This document shows positions 17,619 through 34,553 of a stretch of DNA of 64,000 nt, one piece after another. Numbering within the stretch: position 1 is the stretch's first letter; the number at the start of each line of letters is the position of its first letter. Below the pieces are notes generated by a model. It saw only the letters and a program-made list of their open reading frames with translations. It did not search any database and was not told the origin of the DNA. This stretch comes from Myxococcales bacterium (GTDB lineage Bacteria > Myxococcota_A > Polyangia > Palsa-1104). The stretch covers positions 23,421 through 87,420 of the forward strand of contig PNAM01000055.1 in NCBI GenBank assembly GCA_003170275.1, read 5' to 3'. The position numbers were made by a program, and so were the translations under genes.

Positions 17619-18506
17619 TTGCGCCCCGCCCTGCTCATCACCCTGGCGATCGCCTGCGCTGGCTTCGACACCTCGACCGGCCGCGCGATCGTCCTGCGCC
17701 GGCCGGTCGAGGCGCTGGTCTCGATCCCGGGCGGGACGTTTCAGATGGGCGCCGACGAATCGGCGCAGAAGACCGCCGTCAAGCTGTGCCGCGAGGAGCT
17801 CGGACCGACGCAGGAGCGGGCCTGCCGCGCAGACATGTTCGTCTCCGAAGGCCCGGCCAAGACCGTCTACCTCTCGGCGTTCCAGATCGATCGCGTCGAG
17901 GTGACGGTCCACGCCTGGCGCGCGTGCGTGCAGGCGGGCGTGTGCTCACCGCAGCCGCTGTATCAGGCCGACGAGCGGTTTCTCCTTCCCGCGCTGCCGA
18001 TGACCACGGTGAGCTGGCCCGAGGCGTCGGCGTACTGCGCCTGGCGCGGCGCGCGGCTGCCGTCGGAGGCAGAGTGGGAACGGGCCGCCCGCGGCCGCGA
18101 CGGGCGAACCTGGCCCTGGGGGAACATCCCGCGGCCGGGCGCGGCCAACCACGGGCGCATCTTCGTGCTCGGTGAGCTGAGCCCAAACCCGCTCCCGGTG
18201 CTGCAGCCCGATCCCTCCGACGGCTACGCCTTCCTGGCGCCGGTCGGCTCGTTCCCGAGCGGCGCCTCGGCCGACGGCGTGCTCGACCTGTCGGGCAACG
18301 CGCTCGAGTGGACCGCGGACGTCTATCACGAGGATCCGCCGCAGCGGCTGTCGACGGTGAATCCGCACGGCCCGGCGAGCGGCAGCCTGCGCGTGGTGCG
18401 CGGCGGCTCGTGGCGCCAACCGCGCATGTTCCAGCGCACCACCTCGCGGGACGGGCTCGCGCCAGAGAGCCGCTCGCCGGAAATCGGTTTCCGCTGCGCG
18501 CGGTAA
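17619..18506 (+). CDS. Exported FGE-sulfatase-fold (SUMF1-like) protein
   Basis: A 295-residue protein starting at TTG with a short signal peptide (LLITLAIACAGF). The formylglycine-generating-enzyme fold is clear: SIPGGTFQMGADES, then AYCAWRGARLPSEAEWERAA, WPWGN, DLSGNALEWTADV and VVRGGSW near the C-terminus. In true aerobic FGE, two active-site cysteines follow RGGSW. Here the segment reads RQPRMFQR, so the enzyme activity is probably absent. Such FGE-fold proteins are frequent in Myxococcota as secreted or regulatory binding domains, often near kinases. The partner is unknown. Confidence 0.8.
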   Translation: MRPALLITLAIACAGFDTSTGRAIVLRRPVEALVSIPGGTFQMGADESAQKTAVKLCREELGPTQERACRADMFVSEGPAKTVYLSAFQIDRVEVTVHAWRACVQAGVCSPQPLYQADERFLLPALPMTTVSWPEASAYCAWRGARLPSEAEWERAARGRDGRTWPWGNIPRPGAANHGRIFVLGELSPNPLPVLQPDPSDGYAFLAPVGSFPSGASADGVLDLSGNALEWTADVYHEDPPQRLSTVNPHGPASGSLRVVRGGSWRQPRMFQRTTSRDGLAPESRSPEIGFRCAR

Positions 18507-18547
18507 ATCTTCCGGCCGGCCGCCGCTCGTGTTATACAAAAAACATT

Positions 18548-18808
18548 ATGCGCTGGCTTCATCGACTCCTAGCCGTCCTCGTCCTCGGGTCGCCTCTGGC
18601 GCTCGCCGGCTGCAAGCAGGGCGTCAACGACCGCTGCCAGGTGATGTCCGATTGCGACGATGGCCTGATCTGCGTGTTGCCCGCCGACGGGACGCCGCAG
18701 ACCGGAGGCACCTGTCAGCCTCCCGGCGGCGGCATCGACATGACCGCCCCCATCCAGCAAGACCTCTCGGGCACGCCTCCGCCGGATCTGACCAGCCAAC
18801 CAGATTAG
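18548..18808 (+). CDS. Small Cys-rich lipoprotein
   Basis: An 86-residue predicted lipoprotein with basic N-terminus RWLHR, a hydrophobic core and lipobox LALAGC. The mature part has 'CQVMSDCDDGLICVLPADG' and a second cysteine pair, then a Pro/Asp tail typical of the 'PPDL' ends of lipoproteins in this genome. The chosen ATG gives a correctly sized signal peptide. It converges on recQ with a 4 bp gap. The function is unknown. Confidence 0.75.
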   Translation: MRWLHRLLAVLVLGSPLALAGCKQGVNDRCQVMSDCDDGLICVLPADGTPQTGGTCQPPGGGIDMTAPIQQDLSGTPPPDLTSQPD

Positions 18809-18812
18809 GCGC

Positions 18813-20654
<1,842 letters not shown>

Positions 20655-20762
20655 TTCGAAGCTTATCGGCTGGTTGTCGCCGAAGTTGCGTCCCACGGCA
20701 ACAAACTAACGCGTGGCTGTGACATTTCGGGCACTTCAGAGAGGGAAAGTGATCCCGTTCCG

Positions 20763-21254
20763 TTACTCGGTGATTTCGCGGAACTGGACGTTGAGGATCT
20801 CGTATTCGCGGGAGCCCTTGGGGGTGCGGACGGAGACGGTGTCGCCGGCTTCGCGGCCGATGAGCGCGCGGGAGACGGGGGCGGTGATCGAGATGAGGCC
20901 GCGCTTGATGTCGGCTTCCTGCTCGCCGACGATCGAGTAGACCACCTGGTCGCCCGATTCGGTGTCGGTCAGCTTGACCGTCGCGCCGAACATCACCTTG
21001 TCGCCGGAGAGTGATAGCGGGTCGATCACGTTGGAGAGCGCGAGCATGGTCTCGAGCTCCTTGATGCGCCCCTCGTTGAAGCCCTGCGCCTCTTTGGCGG
21101 CGGAATAGTCGGCATTTTCCGACAGATCGCCGTGGCCGCGCGCCTCTTCGATCGCCTTGACGATCTTGTAGCGGTCCACTTCCTTGCGCCGCTTGAGCTC
21201 TTCCTTGAGCCTCTGCGCCCCACGGGGCGTCATCGGGATCTTCGCGTCTGCCAT
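20763..21254 (-). CDS. greA: Transcription elongation factor GreA
   Basis: A 163-residue GreA. The N-terminal coiled coil carries PMTPRGAQRLKEEL and the basic-acidic tip sequence GHGDLSENADYSAAKEAQ, including the acidic pair that inserts into the RNA polymerase secondary channel to stimulate transcript cleavage. The C-terminal FKBP-like domain ends with the 'ALIGREAGDTVSVRTPKG' segment. Length is typical (~158). It starts 10 bp after the stop of carB, so the two are very likely co-transcribed. Confidence 0.95.
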   Translation of the reverse strand: MADAKIPMTPRGAQRLKEELKRRKEVDRYKIVKAIEEARGHGDLSENADYSAAKEAQGFNEGRIKELETMLALSNVIDPLSLSGDKVMFGATVKLTDTESGDQVVYSIVGEQEADIKRGLISITAPVSRALIGREAGDTVSVRTPKGSREYEILNVQFREITE

Positions 21255-21264
21255 GGGTCCTTCC

Positions 21265-24519
<3,255 letters not shown>

Positions 24520-24525
24520 CTCGCG

Positions 24526-25263
24526 TTACTGCTTCCGCTTGATCTTGGAGTGGTTGTCGAGGCGCGCGCCGGGCAACAGGTCGGGGAGCAGCTTCTCCAC
24601 CTGGCCCGAGTAGCCCTTGCAGTCCCAGCTCAGGTCGGCGAGCCCGTCGACGATACGCCGCTTGATGCGCCGCGACTCTTCCTTCTCGTTGAGCAGCAGC
24701 TTGAGCAGCGGCTCGCGCGCGACCTCGGGCTCCTTGTGCCTGAGCAGCCCTTCGGTGGCGGTGAAGCGCACGCCCTCGTCCATGTCCTCGAGATAGGGAA
24801 CCAGCGCGACCCCGCAGCGCGCGTCGTCCTCTTCACCGAGGTGGTGCAAGAGCTGGATCTTGCGCGACGGATCGCGCGCGTAGGTGTTGTCGTTGCGCTC
24901 GCACAGATCGGCGAGGATGGGCCACTTCTGCTCTTTGTCGGCGACCGCGTCCAGCACCTTCAGCCCCCAGGCGATCGACTCTGCCGAGCGCAGGTGCTGC
25001 TGCAGCTGCGGCAGGATCTTGGGGCCTTTCTTGATCAAGCTCTCGTAGACGAAGTCCTTCTCCTGCTCGTCCTCGATCGACTTGTCGTAGCGGATGGTGA
25101 ACCGGCTCAAGAGGCCGAGCGTGGCCTCGGGCTGACTCACGCCCGCGAGCGCCTCCAGCGACGCGAACCGGTCCGCACTTTGCGCGTCCTTGTTGCGAGC
25201 GCGCGCGACGTGTTTCTTCAGGCGGGCGTCAGGGCCGCCGAACAGTAGATCTTTCAACCCCAT
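24526..25263 (-). CDS. HEAT-like repeat protein
   Basis: A 245-residue, mostly helical, soluble protein. The start is the ATG encoding MGLKDLLFGG; the longer frame would run through the divergent PilZ gene. Repeated helical pairs such as 'ALVPYLEDMDEGVRFTATEG' followed by LLRHKEPEVAREPLLKLLLNE look like HEAT/PBS-lyase-like repeats. No catalytic motif is visible. It is the first gene of a minus-strand run with carB and greA, and it is divergent from the PilZ gene across only 28 bp, which contains TATAGCATACTAT. It is probably a binding or scaffold protein; any link to carB or greA is unknown. Confidence 0.75.
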   Translation of the reverse strand: MGLKDLLFGGPDARLKKHVARARNKDAQSADRFASLEALAGVSQPEATLGLLSRFTIRYDKSIEDEQEKDFVYESLIKKGPKILPQLQQHLRSAESIAWGLKVLDAVADKEQKWPILADLCERNDNTYARDPSRKIQLLHHLGEEDDARCGVALVPYLEDMDEGVRFTATEGLLRHKEPEVAREPLLKLLLNEKEESRRIKRRIVDGLADLSWDCKGYSGQVEKLLPDLLPGARLDNHSKIKRKQ

Positions 25264-25291
25264 GCAGAAGCCGTATAGCATACTATGAGGT

Positions 25292-25666
25292 ATGGATCGT
25301 GGCCGTCCGGGTCCCGATCGACAGCATCCCCGAGTAACTGTCGATGCCTTCGTGCGTGTGCTCGGGGGCGAGCGCGAGTTCGTATTTCGCACGCGCGATC
25401 TGTCCCAGGGCGGGCTGTTCTTGTTCACTCGCGTGGGCCACCTGTACCCCTTCGAAGAGGGGACGGCGCTCAACATCGAGCTGTACGACTACGACCAGGC
25501 GGTCGACTTTCGCGCGGTGGTGGTGCGCATCGTCAAGGACGGCAGCATCGAGGGCGAGCGCTTTCCCGCCGGGTTCGGCATCAAGATCGTCGAGATCGAC
25601 GAGGCCAACCGCAAGCGCCTGGACGCCGTCATCGCGCGCGCCCAACGCGGCGAGCCGCTCTATTAA
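25292..25666 (+). CDS. PilZ-domain c-di-GMP receptor
   Basis: A 124-residue single-domain PilZ protein. Both c-di-GMP-binding motifs are intact: RQHPR (RxxxR) near residue 10 and DLSQGG (D/NxSxxG) near residue 36, followed by the beta-barrel strands (FRTRDLSQGGLFLFT, FRAVVVRIV). It should bind cyclic di-GMP and change partner binding. The next gene, a 7TM receptor-kinase, begins 3 bp after the stop, so they form an operon and probably one signalling unit. Its start lies 28 bp from the divergent HEAT gene. Confidence 0.88.
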   Translation: MDRGRPGPDRQHPRVTVDAFVRVLGGEREFVFRTRDLSQGGLFLFTRVGHLYPFEEGTALNIELYDYDQAVDFRAVVVRIVKDGSIEGERFPAGFGIKIVEIDEANRKRLDAVIARAQRGEPLY

Positions 25667-25669
25667 TAG

Positions 25670-27910
25670 ATGAGGAGGCTCGAGCGCGCGGGCAAGGCGG
25701 CGCGCTCGCTGCTGCTCGGGATGGTCCTGGCGACGGCGGCGTGCCGGGCGCATCCGGCGCCGCCGCAAGCGATCCAGGGCATGCTCGATCTGCGCGGTTG
25801 GGACTTTCCGCGTGACGGCGCCGTGCCGCTCGACGGGGAATGGCGGTTTTATTGGCAGCGCCTCTCGCCGGTCGGCGCGCCCGACGCGTACCTGCCGCCG
25901 CGCAAGTGGACCGGCCTGACGCTGCCCGACGGCCGCCGCCCGGGACCGACGGGCTTCGCGACCTACCGCCTCACGGTCCTGCTCCCCGAGGCGCAAGCGG
26001 GCCGGCCGATGGCCATCGCCACCGAAGCGATCGCCAGCGCGGGACGCCTGCGCGTGCGCGGCGCCGATGGGGCCCTGCTCGCGCCGCCGCTCGAAGCGGG
26101 CGTGGTCGGCACCAGCGCCGAGAGCGCGCGCGGGCTGTACCGTCGCGACCTCTTGACCATCGTGCCGGGCGCCGCGCTCGAGCTCGAGCTCGAGGCGAGC
26201 AACTACGAACACGCGCGCGGCGGCCCGCTCGGCCCGCCGATCCTCGGCAGCGCGGCGCAGGTGACGGCCGACCGGCGGCTCGAGCGCGAGCTCGACTTCC
26301 TGTTGATCGGCGTCCTATTGGTGATCGGGCTGCACCACCTCGGGCTGTACGCGATGCGCCGCACCGAGCGGGCGCCGCTGTGGCTGAGCATGTGGTGCTT
26401 TCTGTTCGCCGCGCGCGCGCTACTGGTCGGTCGCTACCTCGAGGAGGCGTGGCCCGACGCGCACTGGTGGTCGGTGTGGCTGCGCGCCGAGTACCTGACG
26501 TTCTACGCCGCGGTGCCGCCGTTCGCGCTGTTCCTGCGCGCGCTGTTCCCGCGCTACACCGACGTGCGCATCGTGCGGGCCGTCGTCGCGATTCCGTTCG
26601 CGTTCGTGGCCACGCTGCTGCTGCCGCCGTTGACCTTCACCTCGCTGGTGTTCGGCTTCTATGTGTTCGCGGTGGCGGGCATGCTGTGGGGCTACTGGGT
26701 CCTCTTGCGCGCGACGCGGGCCGAGCGCGACCTCATCCCGCTGTTGATGCTGCTCGGCTTCGTCGCGTTCTCGGCGTGCGCAGTGCACGACATCCTGCGC
26801 GGGCTGCAGTGGGTGCGCACCAACCAGTACGTCACCCACTACGGGCTGGCGGCGTTCCTGCTGTTCCAGTCGCTGCTCTTGTCGCTGATGAACCAGCGCG
26901 CGCGCCGCCAGCTCGAGCAGCGCAACGACGAGGTGCTCTCGCTCAACGAGGAGCTGCGCCGGCAGATCGGCGACCGCTCGCACAAGCTGTCCAACGCGCT
27001 CACCCTGCTCGCGACCGATCAGAAGCGCGCGCGCGAGCTGGAGCCGGGCACGCTGCTCGCCGATCACTACCGCGTGGTGCGCAAGCTGGGCTCGGGCGGC
27101 ATGGGCACGGTGTACCTGGCCACCCGGCTCACCGATCAGCGGCCGGTGGCACTCAAGATCATTCGCACCGCGTCGAGCGCGCAGGCGCTGGCCCGCTTCG
27201 CGCGCGAGGCCGAGGTGGCGGCGACCATCAATCACCCGAACGTGGTGGCGATCCTCGACATCGATGTGACCGCGACGGGCGATCTGTTCCTGGCCATGGA
27301 GCTGGTCGAAGGCCATCCGCTCGAGGACCAACGCGCGCGCTTCGGCGACGTCGACTGGGCGCTGCCGCTCCTGGTGCAGCTCGCCAGGGCGCTCGAGGCG
27401 ATCCACGCCCGGCACGTGGTTCATCGCGATCTGAAGCCGGCCAACATCCTGATCGCCGACGGCACGCTGAAGCTCGCCGACTTCGGCATCGCCAGCTTGG
27501 CGCGGCCCGGCAAGCTGCCGTCGATCGGCCGGCTGCCGACGCTCAGCGACGCGAACGACGACACGCTCGACTCTTCGAGCGATCCCAAGCTGACGCACAA
27601 GGGCGCGATCATGGGCTCGCCGCTGTACATGGCGCCGGAGCTGGCGACCGGCGTCGAGCGGGCCGCGCCCGAAGCGGACCTGTTCAGCTTCGGGCTGATC
27701 GCCTACGAGATGCTGAGCGGCAAGTTCCCGTTCCGCCAATCGGTGGTCTTCGATCGCATCGAAGGGCGCACCACCGAACCCCCCGAGCCGCTCGGCCGCC
27801 ACCGCCCCGCCCTGCGCCCGTCGCTGGCCAGCGCGATCGATCGCTGCCTTCGGTTCGATCCAAACGCCCGCCCCCACGCGAGCGAGCTGGTCGCCGCGCT
27901 GACGGGATAG
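25670..27910 (+). CDS. 7TM receptor (7TMR-DISM-like) fused to Ser/Thr kinase
   Basis: A 746-residue membrane receptor kinase. The N-terminus has a hydrophobic signal ending in ATAAC, then a ~170-residue beta-rich extracytoplasmic domain (GEWRFYWQRL, TYRLTVLLPEAQ). Seven hydrophobic helices occupy ~205-410, matching the 7TMR-DISM architecture, and a coiled coil follows (QLEQRNDEVLSLNEELRRQ). Residues ~458-745 are a complete kinase: GSGGMGTVYLA, VALKII, HRDLKPANILI, DFGIAS, YMAPEL. It therefore probably couples a periplasmic ligand to Ser/Thr phosphorylation. In known 7TMR-DISM proteins the output is usually a histidine kinase, GGDEF or similar, so the kinase output here is unusual. It is co-transcribed with the PilZ gene. 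Confidence 0.85.
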   Translation: MRRLERAGKAARSLLLGMVLATAACRAHPAPPQAIQGMLDLRGWDFPRDGAVPLDGEWRFYWQRLSPVGAPDAYLPPRKWTGLTLPDGRRPGPTGFATYRLTVLLPEAQAGRPMAIATEAIASAGRLRVRGADGALLAPPLEAGVVGTSAESARGLYRRDLLTIVPGAALELELEASNYEHARGGPLGPPILGSAAQVTADRRLERELDFLLIGVLLVIGLHHLGLYAMRRTERAPLWLSMWCFLFAARALLVGRYLEEAWPDAHWWSVWLRAEYLTFYAAVPPFALFLRALFPRYTDVRIVRAVVAIPFAFVATLLLPPLTFTSLVFGFYVFAVAGMLWGYWVLLRATRAERDLIPLLMLLGFVAFSACAVHDILRGLQWVRTNQYVTHYGLAAFLLFQSLLLSLMNQRARRQLEQRNDEVLSLNEELRRQIGDRSHKLSNALTLLATDQKRARELEPGTLLADHYRVVRKLGSGGMGTVYLATRLTDQRPVALKIIRTASSAQALARFAREAEVAATINHPNVVAILDIDVTATGDLFLAMELVEGHPLEDQRARFGDVDWALPLLVQLARALEAIHARHVVHRDLKPANILIADGTLKLADFGIASLARPGKLPSIGRLPTLSDANDDTLDSSSDPKLTHKGAIMGSPLYMAPELATGVERAAPEADLFSFGLIAYEMLSGKFPFRQSVVFDRIEGRTTEPPEPLGRHRPALRPSLASAIDRCLRFDPNARPHASELVAALTG

Positions 27911-27911
27911 C

Positions 27912-30587
<2,676 letters not shown>

Positions 30588-30659
30588 AAGTTAGCACCCC
30601 CGCAAGGGCCAGTCATCTTTCGGGCACTTGGAGGGCCTCATTTCTGCTAACCTGCGGCG

Positions 30660-32075
30660 GTGCCGACTGAATCCGTCCTGGTGATCGACGACAGCCCGAC
30701 CATTCTCAAGGTCGTTCAGCTGGTGCTCACCAAGGCGGGCTTCAAGGTGCAGACGGCCTCGGACGGCGAGGAAGGGATCGCGCGCGCCAACGAATCGCGG
30801 CCGAGCCTGATCCTGCTCGACTTCGTGATGCCCAAGATGAACGGCTATCAGGTGTGCCGCGCGCTGGCCGACTCGACGGAGCTCAAGGACGTGCCGGTGG
30901 TGCTGATGAGCGCCAAGGGCGACCAGGTGGGCGAGCGGTTCGTCAAGGTGATGGGCATCGTCGACTACATCACCAAGCCGTTTTCGCCGGAGGCGATCAC
31001 CGCGGTGGTGCAGCACACCATCGCCAAGTACGGCAAGCGCTCCAACGGCGAGACCTCGGGCCTCTTGCCGATCGGGCAGAAGAGCGTCGAGGAGCTGCAC
31101 GAAGCGACCTCGCCGCGCGCGCCCACGGGGCCGAACGCGTTCGCGCGCCGCCTCGACGCGGTGGCGGCGTTCCGCGAGGCGCTGGCCGAGGCGCTCTCGT
31201 ACGACGAGCTGGTCGGGGACCTGGGCGACCGCATCCGCAACGGGCTCGACGACGCCATGCTCGAGCGGCTGCTCGAGGGCGCGTCGCGGGCGTTCTCGAC
31301 CGGGCCAGGGGATGACGGGGCGGCGTTGGGCGGGAACCTCGCCCAGGTGCCGATCGCCGAGGTGCTCACGCTGCTCCAACAGCAGCGCCAGTGGGGGATC
31401 CTGTCGGTATCGCGCACCGCCGAGCATCAGCCGCAAGGCGACGAGCAGCACATCGAGATCATCTGGAAGCAGGGCAAGGTCGAGCTGGTGTTCGCCACCG
31501 GCCTGGGCGAAGAGTTCCTGGTCGGTCGCTACCTGATCGATCAGCACGCGCTGTCGCGCGCCGACCTCGAGCTGTTCCTGAAGTCGCGCTCGCCGTCCAA
31601 GCCGATCGGCGAGCAGCTGGTCAAGCTCAACTACTGCACCGAGGCCGAGCTCAAGGCCGCGCTGTCGCGTCAGGCTGCCGAGCGCATCTACGAGGTGCTG
31701 CGCTGGCCGGCCGGGCGCTTCGCGTTCGCCGCCACGCACGAGCTGCCGCCGCTGGCCATCGACGCCGCGCTCGGCCTCGACATCGACGGGGTGCTCATGG
31801 AAGGCTTCCGCCGCGTCGACGAGTGGCACCTCATCGAGCGCGAGGTGGACGACTTCGACGCCATCTACCTGCGCAACGAAGAGGCGGTGCAGAACGTCGG
31901 CAAGGCGCGCCTGACGCGCGAAGAGCTGGCCATCCTCGAGCTGGTCAACGGCAAGCACACGGTGAAGGACATCGTGCGGCAGTCGCGCATGGGCTCGTTC
32001 GAGGTGTCCAAGATGCTGTTCCGCCTGCTCTCCATCAAGCTGATCCGCCGCCGGGTGGCGCCGGTCGCGGTCTAG
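30660..32075 (+). CDS. Response regulator with DUF4388 (PATAN) domain
   Basis: A 471-residue protein starting at GTG. Residues 5-120 are a receiver domain with acidic pocket DD at 10-11, phospho-acceptor Asp54 in LLDFVMP and Lys106 in DYITKPF. The middle and C-terminal parts resemble DUF4388/PATAN output: 'LAQVPIAEVLTLLQQQRQWG', then IGEQLVKLNYCTEAELKAAL and EELAILELVNGKHTVKDIV. DUF4388 proteins in cyanobacteria and myxobacteria interact with pilus or motility machinery and are not DNA binding. It heads the chemosensory cluster; the next receiver gene follows within ~10 bp. It is a likely output protein of the CheA below. Confidence 0.85.
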   Translation: MPTESVLVIDDSPTILKVVQLVLTKAGFKVQTASDGEEGIARANESRPSLILLDFVMPKMNGYQVCRALADSTELKDVPVVLMSAKGDQVGERFVKVMGIVDYITKPFSPEAITAVVQHTIAKYGKRSNGETSGLLPIGQKSVEELHEATSPRAPTGPNAFARRLDAVAAFREALAEALSYDELVGDLGDRIRNGLDDAMLERLLEGASRAFSTGPGDDGAALGGNLAQVPIAEVLTLLQQQRQWGILSVSRTAEHQPQGDEQHIEIIWKQGKVELVFATGLGEEFLVGRYLIDQHALSRADLELFLKSRSPSKPIGEQLVKLNYCTEAELKAALSRQAAERIYEVLRWPAGRFAFAATHELPPLAIDAALGLDIDGVLMEGFRRVDEWHLIEREVDDFDAIYLRNEEAVQNVGKARLTREELAILELVNGKHTVKDIVRQSRMGSFEVSKMLFRLLSIKLIRRRVAPVAV

Positions 32076-32083
32076 GAGCGATC

Positions 32084-32458
32084 TTGGCGACCATCCTCAT
32101 CGCCGACGACTCGCCGACCGCCGTGGTCCTCTTGCAGCGCATCCTGGCGCCGCTCGGCCACCGCATCGTCACGGTCACCGACGGCGCGGCGGCCGCGCGC
32201 CTGCTCGCCTCCGACGCCGATCGTCCCGATCTGGCGATCCTCGACGTGGTGATGCCCGGCCAGAACGGCTTCGAGCTGTGCCGCTCGCTCAAGTCCGACC
32301 CGCGCACCGCGGCGATTCCGGTCTTCCTGGTCACCTCGATGGATCGCGAGGCCGATCGCTTCTGGGGCCTGAAGCAGGGCGCCGACGAGTACTTCTCCAA
32401 GCCGTTCGACGCCTCGCGGCTGGTCGAGAAGGTGCGCGAGCGGCTGGTCGGCCCGTAG
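32084..32458 (+). CDS. CheY-like single-domain response regulator
   Basis: A 124-residue receiver-only protein starting at TTG, with GGAG at 32075-32078 placed suitably before it. Conserved residues: DD at positions 8-9, phospho-acceptor Asp54 in AILDVVMP, and a TS...KPF ending (LVTSMD, YFSKPF). It should accept phosphate from the nearby CheA and diffuse to an unknown target such as a motor or pilus regulator. It lies between the REC-DUF4388 gene and cheW with almost no gaps. Confidence 0.88.
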   Translation: MATILIADDSPTAVVLLQRILAPLGHRIVTVTDGAAAARLLASDADRPDLAILDVVMPGQNGFELCRSLKSDPRTAAIPVFLVTSMDREADRFWGLKQGADEYFSKPFDASRLVEKVRERLVGP

Positions 32459-32459
32459 C

Positions 32460-32807
32460 GTGCCCGACTGTGTGCTCGTGCGGGTGGGCGAGCGGCGCGT
32501 GGCGGTGCCGACGGCGCGGGTGCGAGAAGTGTCGGCGGTGGTGGCGGTGACGCCGGTGCCGAGCGCGCCGGCGCCGGTGGTCGGGTTGACCCAGCTGCGC
32601 GGGCAGATCCTGCCGGTGCTCGATCTGCACCCCGGCGCGCCGCGCACGCCGCGTCCAAATGATCCGCTGATCATCGTCGAGCTCGGGCCGGTGCGCGCGG
32701 CCTTGCTGGTCGATCACGTGCTGGGCGTCGAGAGCGACCCGCCCGCCGCCGAGGTGCTCGACGTGGGCGCGCTGTTCGATCAGGTGCGCGCGCTGGTGCA
32801 GCCGTGA
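32460..32807 (+). CDS. cheW: CheW-like coupling protein
   Basis: A 115-residue CheW-domain protein, shorter than classical CheW (~160). It retains the fold signature: [38 protein letters not shown] and a [10 protein letters not shown] segment. It should bridge the MCP to CheA. The start is GTG, one base after the upstream stop region. The stop overlaps the MCP start by 4 bp (GTGA), implying translational coupling and fixed stoichiometry. Confidence 0.85.
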   Translation: MPDCVLVRVGERRVAVPTARVREVSAVVAVTPVPSAPAPVVGLTQLRGQILPVLDLHPGAPRTPRPNDPLIIVELGPVRAALLVDHVLGVESDPPAAEVLDVGALFDQVRALVQP

Positions 32808-34552
32808 GCGAGGGGCCGCCGTCGGTGACCAACGAGCACAAGCTGGTGCCGCCGCCGCGCGCGCGCACGCTGCTCGGCTCGTTGCGCTGGGTCCTGTTGG
32901 TAATCCTCTTCGGTCCGCTGCTGGCGATCGGCGCGCTCGGCTACCTGACGCTCTCGGAGCTCGGCAAGCTCGAGCTGCGCCGCGAGCACCTGCGCGCGGC
33001 GCTCGAAGAGGCGCGCGCGGCCAACACCGAGGTGCTCAAGTCGTCGCAGCTCGATCGCGCGCTGGCGATCGCCAGCGAAGTGGATCTGATGGTGCGCGGC
33101 GCGCCCGCCGGCGCGGCGATCGAAGCGGTGCCGGGTTTGGTCGATCTCTTGAAGCGCGTTCGCGTGGGACGGGTCGGCGGCGTGGTGCTGATCGACAAGC
33201 AGGATCGCGTGGCGTGGGACATCGACGACGACCTGTTGCAAAAACCGGTCAAGGAAGCCTGGCCGCCACTCGCGCAGCTGCTCGACAACGCGCGCTGGCA
33301 TCGGCTGCCGTCGCTGCCCGGCGGCGCGTTCATGCGCGACAACGGCCTGGCGGAGACTGCGTTCGTCGGCGAGGAGTTCTGGGTGGCCACGCCGGTGGCC
33401 GGCGGCCGCTGGGCGCTCGGCACGCACGCCGAGCTCGACGGGCGCAACGCCGCCGCGCTGGCCAAGGCGCAGGCCACGCTCGACGGCGTGCTCGGCAACA
33501 TCACCGACACCGACCAGCGCGTGGTGCGGCGGCTGAGCTGGGCGCTGTTCATCGTGCTCGGGATCGGCTCCCTGCTCATGCTGGTGCTCGGGACCCAGTT
33601 CCGCGCGCGCATCGTCTCGCCGATCCGGCACCTGACCGCGGTGGCGGAGAAGATCCGCGGCGGCGATCTGAAGCGGCGCGCGGATGTGCGCACCGGCGAC
33701 GAGCTGGAGGCGCTCGGCCAATCGATCAACGCCATGCTCGATCGGCTGGGCGGCCTGATCGCCGGCGAAGAGCAGAAGCAGCGGCTCGAGGCCAACATCA
33801 TGCGCCTGCTCGAGGCGGTCTCGCGCGCGTCGGAGGGCGATCTCACCGCGCGCGGCGAGGTCACGCCCGACGAGCTCGGCTCGGTGGTCGACGCGTTCAA
33901 CCACATGCTCGAGTCGATCGGCAAGCTGGTCGCCGAGGTGCGGCGCGGCGGCGGCGACGTCTCGCGCGCGGCCGATGCGATCCTGCGCGCGTCGGAGCGC
34001 ATGGCCGGCGGCGCCGAGCGGCAATCGGCGGCGCTCGACGGCGTATCGCGCAAGATCAAGGCGCTCGGCCAGCGCTCGCGCGAGATCACCCGCATCGTCG
34101 AGCTGGTCGACGACATCGCCGCGCAGACCAACCTGCTCGCGCTCAACGCCGCCATCGAGGCCTCCAAGGCGGGCGAAGGCGGCAAGGGCTTCGCGGTGGT
34201 GGCCGACGAGGTGCGCAAGCTCGCCGAGCGATCCGGCGTGGCCACCAAGGACATCGCCGCGTTCATCGAGAGCATCCAGGAAGCCACCGACGACGCCGGC
34301 CGCGCGATGGAGGAGATCCGCGAGGTGACGCGCCACACCGCCGACGACGCCAAGGATCAAACCAAGGTCGCCGGCGCGGTGGTGGTCTCGGCGCACACGC
34401 TCGAGGAATCGATCGCGCGCTTCAAGGTGCGCGCGGGCGAGGATCCGATCCAGACCGCGCGGCTGCTCGAGCAGCTCAAGGCCAAGAAGGCCGAGCTGGT
34501 CGACGCGCTCGCCGCGCTCGACGCCGAGCTCGCCGGCGTAAAGCGAAGCTAG
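32804..34552 (+). CDS. Methyl-accepting chemotaxis protein
   Basis: A 582-residue transmembrane chemoreceptor. TM1 ([18 protein letters not shown]) is near 30-48, followed by a ~190-residue sensory region and TM2 ([18 protein letters not shown]) near 245. A HAMP domain ([18 protein letters not shown]) comes next. The long cytoplasmic coiled coil has the conserved hairpin tip '[18 protein letters not shown]' then '[16 protein letters not shown]', which binds CheA and CheW. There is no recognisable ligand domain name for the sensor. It starts with GTG overlapping cheW. No CheR or CheB is encoded nearby to adjust its methylation. Confidence 0.93.
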   Translation: MSEGPPSVTNEHKLVPPPRARTLLGSLRWVLLVILFGPLLAIGALGYLTLSELGKLELRREHLRAALEEARAANTEVLKSSQLDRALAIASEVDLMVRGAPAGAAIEAVPGLVDLLKRVRVGRVGGVVLIDKQDRVAWDIDDDLLQKPVKEAWPPLAQLLDNARWHRLPSLPGGAFMRDNGLAETAFVGEEFWVATPVAGGRWALGTHAELDGRNAAALAKAQATLDGVLGNITDTDQRVVRRLSWALFIVLGIGSLLMLVLGTQFRARIVSPIRHLTAVAEKIRGGDLKRRADVRTGDELEALGQSINAMLDRLGGLIAGEEQKQRLEANIMRLLEAVSRASEGDLTARGEVTPDELGSVVDAFNHMLESIGKLVAEVRRGGGDVSRAADAILRASERMAGGAERQSAALDGVSRKIKALGQRSREITRIVELVDDIAAQTNLLALNAAIEASKAGEGGKGFAVVADEVRKLAERSGVATKDIAAFIESIQEATDDAGRAMEEIREVTRHTADDAKDQTKVAGAVVVSAHTLEESIARFKVRAGEDPIQTARLLEQLKAKKAELVDALAALDAELAGVKRS

Positions 34553-34553
34553 C

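Noticed and set aside
17619..18506. A functional formylglycine-generating enzyme
   Set aside because: The Cys pair needed after RGGSW is missing, and no sulfatase gene lies nearby.
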